From Betaproteobacteria bacterium HGW-Betaproteobacteria-1 (lineage in GTDB: Bacteria > Pseudomonadota > Gammaproteobacteria > Burkholderiales > Methylophilaceae), in the NCBI GenBank assembly GCA_002842435.1, contig PHCX01000002.1, positions 248,001 through 312,000 of the forward strand: 64,000 bases of DNA, written 5' to 3'. The notes under the pieces are model-generated. The model was not told the DNA's origin. It did no database searches and saw only the letters and a program-made list of their open reading frames with translations. Positions 1-11,132 of this stretch are shown here, in pieces (position 1 is the stretch's first letter; each line of letters opens with the position of its first letter). Position numbers and translations under genes: made by a program.

Positions 1-841
1 TGTAGCGGACTTTTGCCTGTTGCATGGCAGTGGAGACATTTTCGCCGCGCGCTTCCGCCTGCTTGATCCTGACTAGTGGGCGCAGTACCCACATCAACGG
101 GTTCATGACGGCGATCGGTTGTACGCCTTCATCCTGCAGACCCTGCAATATCCTGGCGGTTCGCTCGGCATCACCTGCCAGTACCGCTTCGCCGAGTTGG
201 AATGCGTCATAGCGTGATACGTTCAGTACCGAGGCGCGTACATCCTCATTGCTCAACTTGCCGGCCGGGTACAGCAGGCCAAGTTTCTGAATCTCCTGAT
301 GGGCTGCCAGCAGGTTGCCCTCGACCTGATGTGCAATGAATTCAAGGGTCTCGTTATCCGTTTGCTGCTGTTGCAGTGCCAGGCGGTTGGCAATCCACTT
401 CGGCAGTTGCGCCGATGGCACCTCTTCCAGGAGCAGCAGCACGCAGGACTGTTCAAGAGCCGTGTACCAGGCACTTTTCTGGTCCTTCCAGTCGACCTTC
501 GGCAGGATGATGATGGTGACCGTGTCGGCCAGTGGCTGAGCCGCCAGTTCCTGCAGCACCTTGCCGCCTTCGATGCCGGGTTTGCCCGTAGGGATGTTGA
601 TCTCAAGGATGCGCTGGCTGGCAAACAGTGAACTGGACTGGCCGAAGGCGGTAATTTGCTGCCAGTTGAAATAACGGTCGACCGTCAGGCTGGTCCGCTC
701 CTCATAACCGTGCTTCCGTGCAGTCTGGCGGATGGCATCCAGGCACTCGCGTTGCGCCAGCGGTTCATCCCCCGTCAGTACGTAGCATGGCTGGAGGCCT
801 TCTGCCAGGTGCCGACTCAGTTGCTGGGGAGGTAAACGCAT
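1..841 (-). CDS. holA: DNA polymerase III delta subunit (partial, 3' end outside window)
   Basis: This is the delta subunit of the clamp-loader complex, which opens the beta sliding clamp and loads it on primed DNA. I translated the frame by hand from an ATG at 839-841; it begins MRLPPQQLSRHLAEG and continues with CYVLTGDEPLAQRECLDA, the usual start of the HolA AAA+-like domain. It then runs open to base 1. About 280 residues are present, so roughly the last 60 of a normal ~340-residue HolA are missing because of the window edge. It follows lptE on the same strand with an 18-base gap, the order leuS-lptE-holA seen in many proteobacteria. Nothing in the visible part looks broken. Confidence 0.93.
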   Translation of the reverse strand, partial: MRLPPQQLSRHLAEGLQPCYVLTGDEPLAQRECLDAIRQTARKHGYEERTSLTVDRYFNWQQITAFGQSSSLFASQRILEINIPTGKPGIEGGKVLQELAAQPLADTVTIIILPKVDWKDQKSAWYTALEQSCVLLLLEEVPSAQLPKWIANRLALQQQQTDNETLEFIAHQVEGNLLAAHQEIQKLGLLYPAGKLSNEDVRASVLNVSRYDAFQLGEAVLAGDAERTARILQGLQDEGVQPIAVMNPLMWVLRPLVRIKQAEARGENVSTAMQQAKVRY

Positions 842-859
842 CAGTTGAGAAGTGGTTTG

Positions 860-1357
860 TCAGAGCTTCTTCGGTTTTTGCGCGACCAGCAGGCGCATGA
901 TCTCGCGCACCGCATCATTGCGCATGTCCTCGTACAGGCGATCTTGCTCGAACTGCTTGGCCAGCAGTTGCGTATCGTCGTAAGAGTAGTCGCGACGCCC
1001 TTCGATCTTTTGCGCCGGCCCCCAGACTTCACTATCCGGGCTGCGCAGGCGGAAATCGACGAAATAGACCAGTTCGTATTCCCGCACCAGACCGCCGCCG
1101 CTCAGGGAAAGAATGTTCTGCTGACGGCGTTCCCTGATCAGTTCGAGGAACAGTTCTGCTTTCTGCGGATCATCAACGACCGTAACGCCATTGACCTTGA
1201 GCGAGCGGATCAGGTCTTTCTTGATTGTCAGATTGCCGCCCTGGATGTAGAGGGTCTGAAAAGCCAGGTCCGCCGTGCCGCGCATCTGGAAACCGCAGGC
1301 GCTCAGGGCCAGGATTGATGCCAGCATCAGGATGTGTGACAGTCGGAACAGGTTCAT
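860..1357 (-). CDS. lptE: LPS-assembly outer-membrane lipoprotein LptE
   Basis: LptE is the lipoprotein plug of the LptD barrel and helps deliver lipopolysaccharide to the outer leaflet. The 165-residue product starts with a lipoprotein signal, MNLFRLSHILMLASILALSAC. The lipobox is LSAC and the lipidated cysteine is residue 21, followed by GFQMRG as in most LptE proteins. The mature part has the alternating strand pattern and the PAQKIEGRRDYSYDD region typical of the family. It starts 4 bases after the leuS stop and ends just before holA, so the three genes are very likely cotranscribed. Its partner lptD lies 10 kb away in this same window. Confidence 0.93.
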   Translation of the reverse strand: MNLFRLSHILMLASILALSACGFQMRGTADLAFQTLYIQGGNLTIKKDLIRSLKVNGVTVVDDPQKAELFLELIRERRQQNILSLSGGGLVREYELVYFVDFRLRSPDSEVWGPAQKIEGRRDYSYDDTQLLAKQFEQDRLYEDMRNDAVREIMRLLVAQKPKKL

Positions 1358-1361
1358 GAGC

Positions 1362-4091
<2,730 letters not shown>

Positions 4092-4177
4092 TTAATTTGA
4101 GATATCCGGATTATACCTCGAAGGTGGCCGGCTTGCGTCCGGCCCGGCAGTTGGAAAGTGCTGGGTTGCTGCCTGCT

Positions 4178-4603
4178 TCAGGGGGTGTTGGTCTGATCGT
4201 GTTCGGGCAGGACGACGAAGGTGAATTTTTCCACGCCCGCCCGGCGGATCTGCACCATGGCACGGGCTACTTCGCGATAGGCTACTGCTTCATCGGCCAG
4301 GATCTCGACACGCAATTGGCCGCCGACATTGTGTTTCCGCAGTTCGGCTTCCAGACCGTTCGGCGCTATCTTCTCCTGGTTGAGGAACATTTCGCCGTTG
4401 GCTGCGATGCTCACGCGCATGTCGCTGACTTTCTGGATGGTCTCGGTCGGTGCGGTTTTCGGCAGATTGACGGTGATGACATTGGTCAGTAGCGGAATGC
4501 TGACAATGAATACCACGAGGATGGTAAAGATGACATCGACCAGCGGTGTCAGGTTGATTTCGCTGATGGTGCCGGATTCTGAATCGGAGTCGAACTGCGA
4601 CAT
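4178..4603 (-). CDS. exbD: Biopolymer transport protein ExbD/TolR family
   Basis: ExbD-type proteins use the proton motive force together with ExbB to energise TonB. The 141-residue product has a short cytoplasmic N-terminus. One membrane helix follows (about residues 20-42) and begins INLTPLVDVIFTILVVFIV, which contains the conserved membrane aspartate (LVDVIF) that carries protons. A periplasmic domain completes it. It starts 3 bases after the stop of the ExbB-like gene, so the two are translationally linked. With a TonB-like gene upstream on the same strand it forms an ExbB/ExbD/TonB set. A TolR role cannot be excluded from sequence alone, but no tolA, tolB or pal is nearby. Confidence 0.9.
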   Translation of the reverse strand: MSQFDSDSESGTISEINLTPLVDVIFTILVVFIVSIPLLTNVITVNLPKTAPTETIQKVSDMRVSIAANGEMFLNQEKIAPNGLEAELRKHNVGGQLRVEILADEAVAYREVARAMVQIRRAGVEKFTFVVLPEHDQTNTP

Positions 4604-4606
4604 GGC

Positions 4607-5245
4607 TCAGATCCTGAAACCGGAACGAATCGCCAGATGCTGCAACATCTCGCAGAAACGCTCCATGTCCATCAAGGTGACCCTGATGCGTCGTACAAAG
4701 AAATTATGCCCGAGCAGCGCCGGCACGGCGACGATGATACCGACAGCCGTCGTAATCAGGGCATCGCCGATGGGGCCGGCGACAACGTCGAGACCGGCTG
4801 AACTGAAGGTGGAAATGGCTTTCAGCAGATTCATGATGCTCCATACCGTGCCGAGCAGTCCCAGGATCGTGGAGATGGAGCCGATGCTGGCCAGGGCGGA
4901 TAGGCCTGCTTCCAGTTTGATCTGAATCGAACGGCGTTCCTGGTTGAGAGTGTGGCGCAACATGTCCCCGCGTTCCTGCAGGTCCAGGGAGGGTTCGTTG
5001 GCAAAGGTCTCCAGTTCCCTGACCAGTGCATCAGCCAGCACGCTCAGGTTGCCACTGGAAGTTCTGACCAGTTGTGGTAATTCGTCGGCACTCTTGACGC
5101 GGGAAAAGCGATCTAGAAAATGGCGGTTGGCTCTCCTCTGCCGCGTAAAGATGATGGCCTTGACCAGCAGTATGGTCCAGGTCAGCACGGAAAAAGCCGC
5201 TAGCAGCCAGAGGATGATATGGATGACATAGGGTAGGGTCGGCAT
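4607..5245 (-). CDS. exbB: MotA/TolQ/ExbB family proton channel protein
   Basis: This is the ExbB-type partner of ExbD in the inner-membrane proton channel that powers TonB. I chose the ATG at 5243-5245 (MPTLPYVIHIILWLLAAFSV) rather than the longer open frame reaching 5386. It has a good ribosome-binding site, CAGGAA, about 8 bases upstream, and it begins directly with a membrane helix as the family does. The product is 212 residues with three hydrophobic segments, near residues 5-27, 115-140 and 155-180. The motif GLLGTVWSIMNLL and the A-x-ALITTAVGI-type helix are typical of ExbB/TolQ. The neighbours are exbD downstream and a TonB-like gene upstream after a 197-base gap. Confidence 0.9.
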   Translation of the reverse strand: MPTLPYVIHIILWLLAAFSVLTWTILLVKAIIFTRQRRANRHFLDRFSRVKSADELPQLVRTSSGNLSVLADALVRELETFANEPSLDLQERGDMLRHTLNQERRSIQIKLEAGLSALASIGSISTILGLLGTVWSIMNLLKAISTFSSAGLDVVAGPIGDALITTAVGIIVAVPALLGHNFFVRRIRVTLMDMERFCEMLQHLAIRSGFRI

Positions 5246-5442
5246 TTCAAATTCCTGATGAATGTTTGGTTGAATGAAATTTCTCGCATTCTGCCGGGAT
5301 CGCTGATATGTCTCGCCGGAGCTCTTCGTCAATCGTAACAAGCTCGGAGCATTGGCGGATACTGGCTTCATGGTAACTGCGGCCATGAGTCAAAATCAAG
5401 CGACCCCTGTCATGCGGGAGGATATCTGACCGAAGTTTCAAT

Positions 5443-6198
5443 TTAATCCCGGCCAAAATTCTCGTCATGAGGACGGAACAGCAGGTTCAACTCCCGCAAT
5501 GATGCGAATGTCGCGGAATCATTTGGCACCGGCAAAGGCAGCGACTGCAATATGGCGCGTTCAATGGCATCGTCGCAACTGGCGATGCCACTGCTTTTGA
5601 GCAATATGGGTGCGCGCTCCAGATATCCATCCGGCCGCAGGATAATGGCGAATTCGATTTCTGCCCGCCCGCTCTGGCACAGGTTCCGGTTGACGTTTTT
5701 CTGTATCTTGCCGGCGATCATCGCAATATGACGGCTTATCGCGTTGTCGCCGGCCGCGCCGCTGGCGTACAAACCGTTTTGTCCAGTACCACTACCGCCA
5801 ACCCCACCGATTCCACTACCGCTTCCATAAGCGCCCTTGAGATCTTCCTCTAGAAAGAAGCGCTGGAACTCGCGCAATCTCTCGTTGATCGGGTTTTTCC
5901 TGACCGGCTTCGCTGGCGCAGGTTTTACCTTCTTCACGATCTGATCCTTGCTGGCATCCCTTGACGGAGAAGATTCTTCTGGTGGGGGCTGGTATGTGAT
6001 CTGATCCGTGTCGTCCGGCAACACCTCGGCTACTGTAGCAGAACCACTTCCTGGAGCGCCTCCTGAGCCAGCCACAGGTGCCAGGAATTCCATTGATGCA
6101 TCAATCAATATGCTGCGTTGAGGCGCTGGGGGCCGTTCTGATGGCAGCCATTCCAGCACGGCAAAATGGAGCGCCAGCGATGCAATAAGGGCGGCCAC
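5443..6198 (-). CDS. TonB-like energy transducer protein
   Basis: TonB proteins span the periplasm and pull on outer-membrane receptors using ExbB/ExbD energy. The product has one N-terminal membrane helix (AALIASLALHFAVLEWL), then a long linker rich in Pro, Ser and Lys, then a Gly-rich stretch (GSGSGIGGVGGSGTG). It ends in a C-terminal TonB/TolA-like domain over the last 85 residues or so (GRAEIEFAIILRPDGYLE). The first conventional start in frame is GTG at 6196-6198, giving 251 residues. It has a poor ribosome-binding site and places the start at the very edge of the membrane helix. A strong GGGAGG lies 6 bases before an in-frame ATC at 6247-6249, which may be the true start (see findings). 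It lies upstream of exbB-exbD. Confidence 0.82.
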   Translation of the reverse strand: MAALIASLALHFAVLEWLPSERPPAPQRSILIDASMEFLAPVAGSGGAPGSGSATVAEVLPDDTDQITYQPPPEESSPSRDASKDQIVKKVKPAPAKPVRKNPINERLREFQRFFLEEDLKGAYGSGSGIGGVGGSGTGQNGLYASGAAGDNAISRHIAMIAGKIQKNVNRNLCQSGRAEIEFAIILRPDGYLERAPILLKSSGIASCDDAIERAILQSLPLPVPNDSATFASLRELNLLFRPHDENFGRD

Positions 6199-6370
6199 GA
6201 AGGTCGACTTTTCCGACAGGTCTTGCCCGAAAGGATAGAACGTAGTGATCGCAGGCCTCCCGATTCAACTCAGCTGAATAGCTTGAATGGATTATACCTT
6301 GAAGGTTGGCGGATTCCGGCGGCTGGGGTGCATCAAGACTTGCCCTGCATTCTTCGGGGTGACGCATAAC

Positions 6371-6400
6371 AAAAAAGCATCCCGCAGGATGCTTTTTTGT
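6371..6400 (-). terminator. Rho-independent terminator after the PepSY gene
   Basis: A GC-rich hairpin (GCATCC and GGATGC around a CGCA loop) is flanked by A6 on one side and T6 on the other, so it can act on both strands. It lies 20 bases after the PepSY stop and separates that gene from the TonB-like gene. Confidence 0.85.
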
Positions 6401-6419
6401 CAGGATGGAGCAGACGAAT

Positions 6420-6929
6420 TTATTCGCCGATCTGCCAAACCACTTCTTCTGCATTGCTCAGTTTGCCGCTGATGGCATCGACTTCAACTTCCAGCAGTTT
6501 GCCGCCAGCTGTCTTGATGTCGAATTCGTAGGCAATGCTGCCATCGGATTCCACTTCATATTCGGTCTTCATGACGGCGCCGGGGTGTTTTGCCAGTGCG
6601 GTCTTCAATGCGATATCCAGGCTGACTTTGGCCTTGGAGGTGAAAGTTGCGTCATCAGCTGCGACTTCGCCTTCTGTTTCAAGGATTTTGCCGGTCTTGG
6701 CATCGCATTCAACTTCCCATTGCTTGCCGTCATTGGCGTCGATGTCGAGTTCGTATTGTGCTTTGCCTTCTTCAATTTCGGCGCGAATGGATGTCAGCTT
6801 GCCCGGGAATTTGGCTTGGGCAGCAGCGACGCAGTTGTCGATGGCGTTTTTGCTATTGTGTTTGTCAGCGTAAGCGGCAGGTGCAATAAACATTGCAGCC
6901 ACAGCAATGGCGATCAGGTTTTTGTTCAT
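6420..6929 (-). CDS. Periplasmic protein with two PepSY domains
   Basis: PepSY domains are small beta-rich modules found in periplasmic or secreted proteins, often linked to peptidase inhibition or metal and two-component systems. The exact role here is unknown. The ATG at 6927-6929 follows a clear AAGGAG 6 bases upstream and starts a signal peptide, MNKNLIAIAVAAMFIAPAAYA, cleaved before DKHNS. The mature protein (about 148 residues) has two similar repeats. The first is around residues 30-90, ending in GKQWEVECDAKTGKI; the second is around 95-165, ending in GGKLLEVEVDAISGKL. The gene stands alone between two terminators with its own promoter and a perfect palindrome upstream, which suggests dedicated regulation. 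Confidence 0.88.
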   Translation of the reverse strand: MNKNLIAIAVAAMFIAPAAYADKHNSKNAIDNCVAAAQAKFPGKLTSIRAEIEEGKAQYELDIDANDGKQWEVECDAKTGKILETEGEVAADDATFTSKAKVSLDIALKTALAKHPGAVMKTEYEVESDGSIAYEFDIKTAGGKLLEVEVDAISGKLSNAEEVVWQIGE

Positions 6930-6977
6930 GATGAACTCCTTGTTGTTGGTGGGAAATTTGGTTGAATTCGGTTGTGA

Positions 6978-7006
6978 ATTATAAGCCAATCGCGTCTTAA
7001 AGTAAA
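6978..7006 (-). promoter_or_regulatory. Predicted sigma-70 promoter of the PepSY gene
   Basis: Reading the minus strand, TTTACT (-35, 7001-7006) is followed after 17 bases by a perfect TATAAT (-10, 6978-6983). Transcription would start near 6971, about 42 bases before the ATG at 6929. Confidence 0.65.
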
Positions 7007-7059
7007 TGTAAGTTATTGATTATATTGAAATATGGCTATATATAACCAACTTCAAGGAT

Positions 7060-7081
7060 AAGTGGTTGTATACAACCACTT
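7060..7081. promoter_or_regulatory. Perfect 22-bp palindrome, candidate operator for the PepSY gene
   Basis: The sequence is an exact inverted repeat with 11-base arms, AAGTGGTTGTA and its complement, and no spacer. It is centred about 100 bases upstream of the predicted PepSY transcription start, the usual place for an activator. A related half-site, TATAACCAACTT, lies at 7041-7052. There is no T-run, so it is not a terminator. The regulator is unknown. Confidence 0.55.
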
Positions 7082-7188
7082 TTGGTGGGAATCCGGTCGG
7101 CTGGTATGGTTTTTATCGAACGGAATCGGGAATCTGTGGTGATGCCAGTGCGTATGAAATGATTGAGAGATGAGAATGGCAAGGTAAC

Positions 7189-7212
7189 AAAAAAGCCCTT
7201 GTCGGGCTTTTC
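7189..7212 (-). terminator. Rho-independent terminator after adk
   Basis: The stem AAAAGCCC/GGGCTTTT with a 5-base loop, bordered by A and T runs, lies 26 bases beyond the adk stop. Confidence 0.85.
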
Positions 7213-7238
7213 TGTAGATGGATCGACTGAATCAAAGG

Positions 7239-7922
<684 letters not shown>

Positions 7923-7938
7923 TCAGGCGAGGCTGCTA

Positions 7939-8787
7939 TCAGGCGTTTTGGCGTGACAGGTAGTTGGCGATGTCGACAAATGCCTGAACGGGAAGGTTTT
8001 CCGCGCGCAACTGCGAATCCAGCCCGAGTGCAGCGAATCCGGCGTCGTCGAGCAGCCCTTTGAGCGTGTTGCGCAAGGTCTTGCGTCGCTGACCAAAAGC
8101 CGCTTGCACGACACTAGCGAACAAGATTTCATCCACGGCCGGAAATGGCAGTTTGGCATGCGGTACTGCACGGACGAATGCCGACTCGACTTTTGGCGGC
8201 GGGTCGAACGCCTCCGGCGGCACGGTCAGCAGGTATTCCATTTGCAGACGGTATTGCAGCATGACCGACAGGCGTCCGTAGGCAGGCGTGGACGGAGCGG
8301 CGACCATGCGTTCCACCACTTCCTTTTGTAGCATGAAGTGCATGTCGGTAATGACATCGACATTATCGAGCAGGTGAAACAGGATGGGAGTCGAGATGTT
8401 GTATGGCAGGTTGCCGACGACCCGGATCCGTTGCGAACCGGCGGCGCTTGCGTTTTTGCCGGCGTCTCCCTTCTTGGCTGTCATCTCCGGTTTTTCCGCG
8501 GGTTCCAGGAGACTGCCAAAATCGAATTTCAACGCGTCAATATTGTGGATGCTGATCTTCTCAGCCGGGTAGTGGCTTTGCATCCAACTGACGATATCCC
8601 GGTCCAGTTCGACTACATGCAGGTGTTTCAACCTTGTCAGCAAAGGCTGCGTCATTGCCCCCAGCCCCGGACCGATTTCCACCATGAGGTCGTTCGTTTG
8701 CGGATTGATGGCTTCGATCAGGCTGTTGATGATGGCGCGGTCGGTCAGGAAATTCTGGCCGAAGCGTTTTTTGGGAATATGTTTCAT
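7939..8787 (-). CDS. rsmA: 16S rRNA (adenine1518-N6/adenine1519-N6)-dimethyltransferase
   Basis: RsmA (KsgA) dimethylates two adjacent adenines near the 3' end of 16S rRNA late in small-subunit assembly. Residues 1-15, MKHIPKKRFGQNFLT, are the family signature. The SAM site VEIGPGLGAMT and the catalytic NLPYNISTPILF (NLPY motif) are both present. The 282-residue length is normal, with a slightly longer linker (EKPEMTAKKGDAGKNAS) before the NLPY segment. Its ATG overlaps the pdxA stop by 4 bases, so it is the last gene of lptD-surA-pdxA-rsmA, the standard order in beta- and gammaproteobacteria. Confidence 0.97.
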   Translation of the reverse strand: MKHIPKKRFGQNFLTDRAIINSLIEAINPQTNDLMVEIGPGLGAMTQPLLTRLKHLHVVELDRDIVSWMQSHYPAEKISIHNIDALKFDFGSLLEPAEKPEMTAKKGDAGKNASAAGSQRIRVVGNLPYNISTPILFHLLDNVDVITDMHFMLQKEVVERMVAAPSTPAYGRLSVMLQYRLQMEYLLTVPPEAFDPPPKVESAFVRAVPHAKLPFPAVDEILFASVVQAAFGQRRKTLRNTLKGLLDDAGFAALGLDSQLRAENLPVQAFVDIANYLSRQNA

Positions 8788-9779
8788 TGGTTTTTAGTGG
8801 ATGCTTTATGCGTGAGCTCGATGGCGAGCTCAATGGCGGCCAGCAGGCTGCCGATTTCGATATCGCCCTTGCCGGCCAAGTCCAGAGCGGTGCCATGATC
8901 GACCGAGGTGCGGATGATGGGAAGCCCCAACGTGACGTTGACACCGCCGCCGAAGCTGGCGTGCTTCAGCACGGGTAGCCCCTGGTCGTGATACATGGCC
9001 AGTACGCAGTCGGCCTTTTCCAGGTGGTGCGGTGTGAACAAGGTATCTGCAGGTAGCGGGCCGATCAGGATCATGCCTTCCAGCCTTAATTTTTCCAGCA
9101 CAGGGGTGATGACCGTGATTTCTTCCGTGCCCAGATAGCCGTCTTCACCGGCGTGCGGGTTAAGGCCTGCGACCAGGATGCGCGGCTGGGCAATGCCGAA
9201 TTTATGCACCAGGTCATGATGCAGTATGCGGATAGTAGTTTCCAGGCTTTCCTTGGTGATGGCTTGGCTTACCTCTTTCAATGGCAGGTGGGTGGTGGCC
9301 AGCGCAACTCTCAGACCGCCGCCGACCAGCATCATGACCACTTGTTCGGTTTTGCTGTGCTCTGCGAGAAATTCGGTATGGCCGGTAAAAGGGATGTTTG
9401 CACGGTTGATGATGCCCTTATGCACCGGTGCGGTGACCATGGCATCAAAGCGCCCATGCAGGCAGCCTTCCAGTGCAGTGCTCAATGTGTCGAGCACATA
9501 CTGGCTGTTGGCACAATTCAGTTTGCCTGGCAGCACTATCTGCGACGTGGCCTGGTGCAATACCTGCAGGGTACCGTTGCCTTGGTGAATCGCCCCCTGA
9601 GTACGTTTGATCTGCAGATCCAATCCCAGCGCCTTGGCCCGCTGCTGCAGCATGATCTCATCTGCAATGACGATGATTTCAGCCTGGATGGGACGGTGTG
9701 CCAGCATGACGCAAAGATCCGGGCCTATGCCAGCCGGTTCTCCTGCAGTGAGGGCGATGCGGGGAATGGCGTTTTTCAA
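8784..9779 (-). CDS. pdxA: 4-hydroxythreonine-4-phosphate dehydrogenase
   Basis: PdxA oxidises 4-phosphohydroxy-L-threonine in the DXP-dependent pathway of vitamin B6 synthesis. The 331-residue protein has the N-terminal ALTAGEPAGIGPDL motif. The metal-binding histidines are visible in PVHKGIINRANIPFTGHTEF, in NPHAGEDGYLG and in AMYHDQGLPVLK. The C-terminal IRTSVDHGTALDLAGKG is also typical. It lies 30 bases after surA and overlaps rsmA by 4 bases, so translation is probably coupled. The dxs gene that makes its co-substrate pathway intermediate is also in this window, at about 30-32 kb. Confidence 0.97.
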   Translation of the reverse strand: MKNAIPRIALTAGEPAGIGPDLCVMLAHRPIQAEIIVIADEIMLQQRAKALGLDLQIKRTQGAIHQGNGTLQVLHQATSQIVLPGKLNCANSQYVLDTLSTALEGCLHGRFDAMVTAPVHKGIINRANIPFTGHTEFLAEHSKTEQVVMMLVGGGLRVALATTHLPLKEVSQAITKESLETTIRILHHDLVHKFGIAQPRILVAGLNPHAGEDGYLGTEEITVITPVLEKLRLEGMILIGPLPADTLFTPHHLEKADCVLAMYHDQGLPVLKHASFGGGVNVTLGLPIIRTSVDHGTALDLAGKGDIEIGSLLAAIELAIELTHKASTKNQ

Positions 9780-9809
9780 AAGACGAATCTGCTTCCTGTA
9801 ACGGCTGGT

Positions 9810-11126
9810 TTAATACTTGTCTTCCAGATGCAACTCGACATAGGCGCGGTCACGCAGTTCACGTACCCAGTCGGCATAGGCTTCTTCTGCCTTGCGTGAA
9901 CGGATTTCCTGACGCGCCTTGAATCTGGCGGCTTCCTGTGTCATGTCCTGTTTGCGGCGTTCCTGTACCTGGATGATATGGTAGCCGAACGGTGTACGGA
10001 CCGGCTCGCTGATTTCTCCAGGCGCCAACAGGTTCATGGCCTGTTCGAATTGCGGTACGGTATCGCCCGGGTTGACCCAGCCAAGGTCGCCGCCGCTGTT
10101 GGCAGAAGCGTCTTCCGAGTATTGTCGTGCGAGTTCAGCAAAATCCCCGCCATTGTCCAGACGTTCCTTGATCATGATCATTCTTTGCTGGGCGTCGCTT
10201 TCGGAGACGATCTCGTTCAGCTTGACCAGGATATGGCGCAGCTTGGTCTGTTCAACGACCAGAGGCGATGTGCCGCCACGCCTGTCTGTCATCTTGAGGA
10301 TGTGAAAGCCGTTAGGGCTGCGCAGGATCGGGCTCAGGTCGCCCGGTTGCATTGGTTTCAATGCTTCATTAAAGAGTTCCGGAATTTGCGTAGAGGTTTT
10401 CCAGCCGAGATTGCCGCCTTCCAGCGCATTTGGCGCATCCGAGTGACTGGCTGATACTTCTGCAAAGTTGGCGCCATCCTGCAATTGCTTTAAAGCTTGT
10501 TCGGCTTTCTCACGCAGTTTTTGCAGTTCTTCCGGCGCGCCTTCTTCCGGTGTGCGGATAAGGATGTGAGAAATCTCGAACTCGTCCTGGATGTCGCCTC
10601 GTGCGGATTGAGTCGTCAGGTAATTATCGATCTCGGCTTCGGTGACATTGACCCGGTTGTCAACCTCACGTTCGCGCAGTCTGGCGATGATGATTTCGTT
10701 GCGGATATCTTCTCGGAATTTCCTGTAGCTGATGCCCTCCTGTTCGAGTGCGGCACGAAACTCAGGAATGCTCAGCTTGTTTTGTTCGGCGATGCGCTCA
10801 ACAGTCTTGTCGAGTTGTGTGTCGTCGACACGTACGCCGGTTTGTGCGGCATATTGCAGCAACAGCCGGTCATTGATCAGGCGTTCCAGAATCTGCTTTT
10901 GCAGTACGTCCGTCGGTGGCATGTTACCGCCCTGTTTTTCCAGCTGGCTGCGTACAGTCTGGATACGGTCAATCAGCTCGTTTTCCGTAATAACGACCTG
11001 GTCGACGACAGCCACAATGCGGTCGATTTTTCTGATCTCGTCGTCTTCTGCCTGCGCAGGGCCGGCAATCAGGCCAGAGCTGGCCAGGCAAAGGAGAATG
11101 ATAAAACGGAACAAGGATGACTTCAT
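9810..11126 (-). CDS. surA: Periplasmic chaperone and peptidyl-prolyl isomerase SurA
   Basis: SurA carries unfolded outer-membrane proteins, LptD among them, across the periplasm to the BAM complex. The 438-residue product has a signal peptide (MKSSLFRFIILLCLASSGLIAGPAQA), then the N-terminal chaperone domain (about residues 30-175). Two parvulin domains follow, near residues 180-285 (HILIRTPEEG ... GGNLGW ... GFHILKM) and 295-400 (RHILVKLNE ... GGDLGWV ... GYHIIQV), and then the C-terminal helix. It starts 6 bases after the lptD stop. Cotranscription with its main client lptD is conserved in many Gram-negative bacteria. Confidence 0.97.
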   Translation of the reverse strand: MKSSLFRFIILLCLASSGLIAGPAQAEDDEIRKIDRIVAVVDQVVITENELIDRIQTVRSQLEKQGGNMPPTDVLQKQILERLINDRLLLQYAAQTGVRVDDTQLDKTVERIAEQNKLSIPEFRAALEQEGISYRKFREDIRNEIIIARLREREVDNRVNVTEAEIDNYLTTQSARGDIQDEFEISHILIRTPEEGAPEELQKLREKAEQALKQLQDGANFAEVSASHSDAPNALEGGNLGWKTSTQIPELFNEALKPMQPGDLSPILRSPNGFHILKMTDRRGGTSPLVVEQTKLRHILVKLNEIVSESDAQQRMIMIKERLDNGGDFAELARQYSEDASANSGGDLGWVNPGDTVPQFEQAMNLLAPGEISEPVRTPFGYHIIQVQERRKQDMTQEAARFKARQEIRSRKAEEAYADWVRELRDRAYVELHLEDKY

Positions 11127-11132
11127 GGAAGA

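Noticed and set aside
5247-5468. 73-codon open frame on the minus strand between the TonB-like gene and exbB
   Set aside because: It starts inside the TonB-like coding sequence, has no clear ribosome-binding site and resembles no family. I treat the 197-base gap as intergenic.
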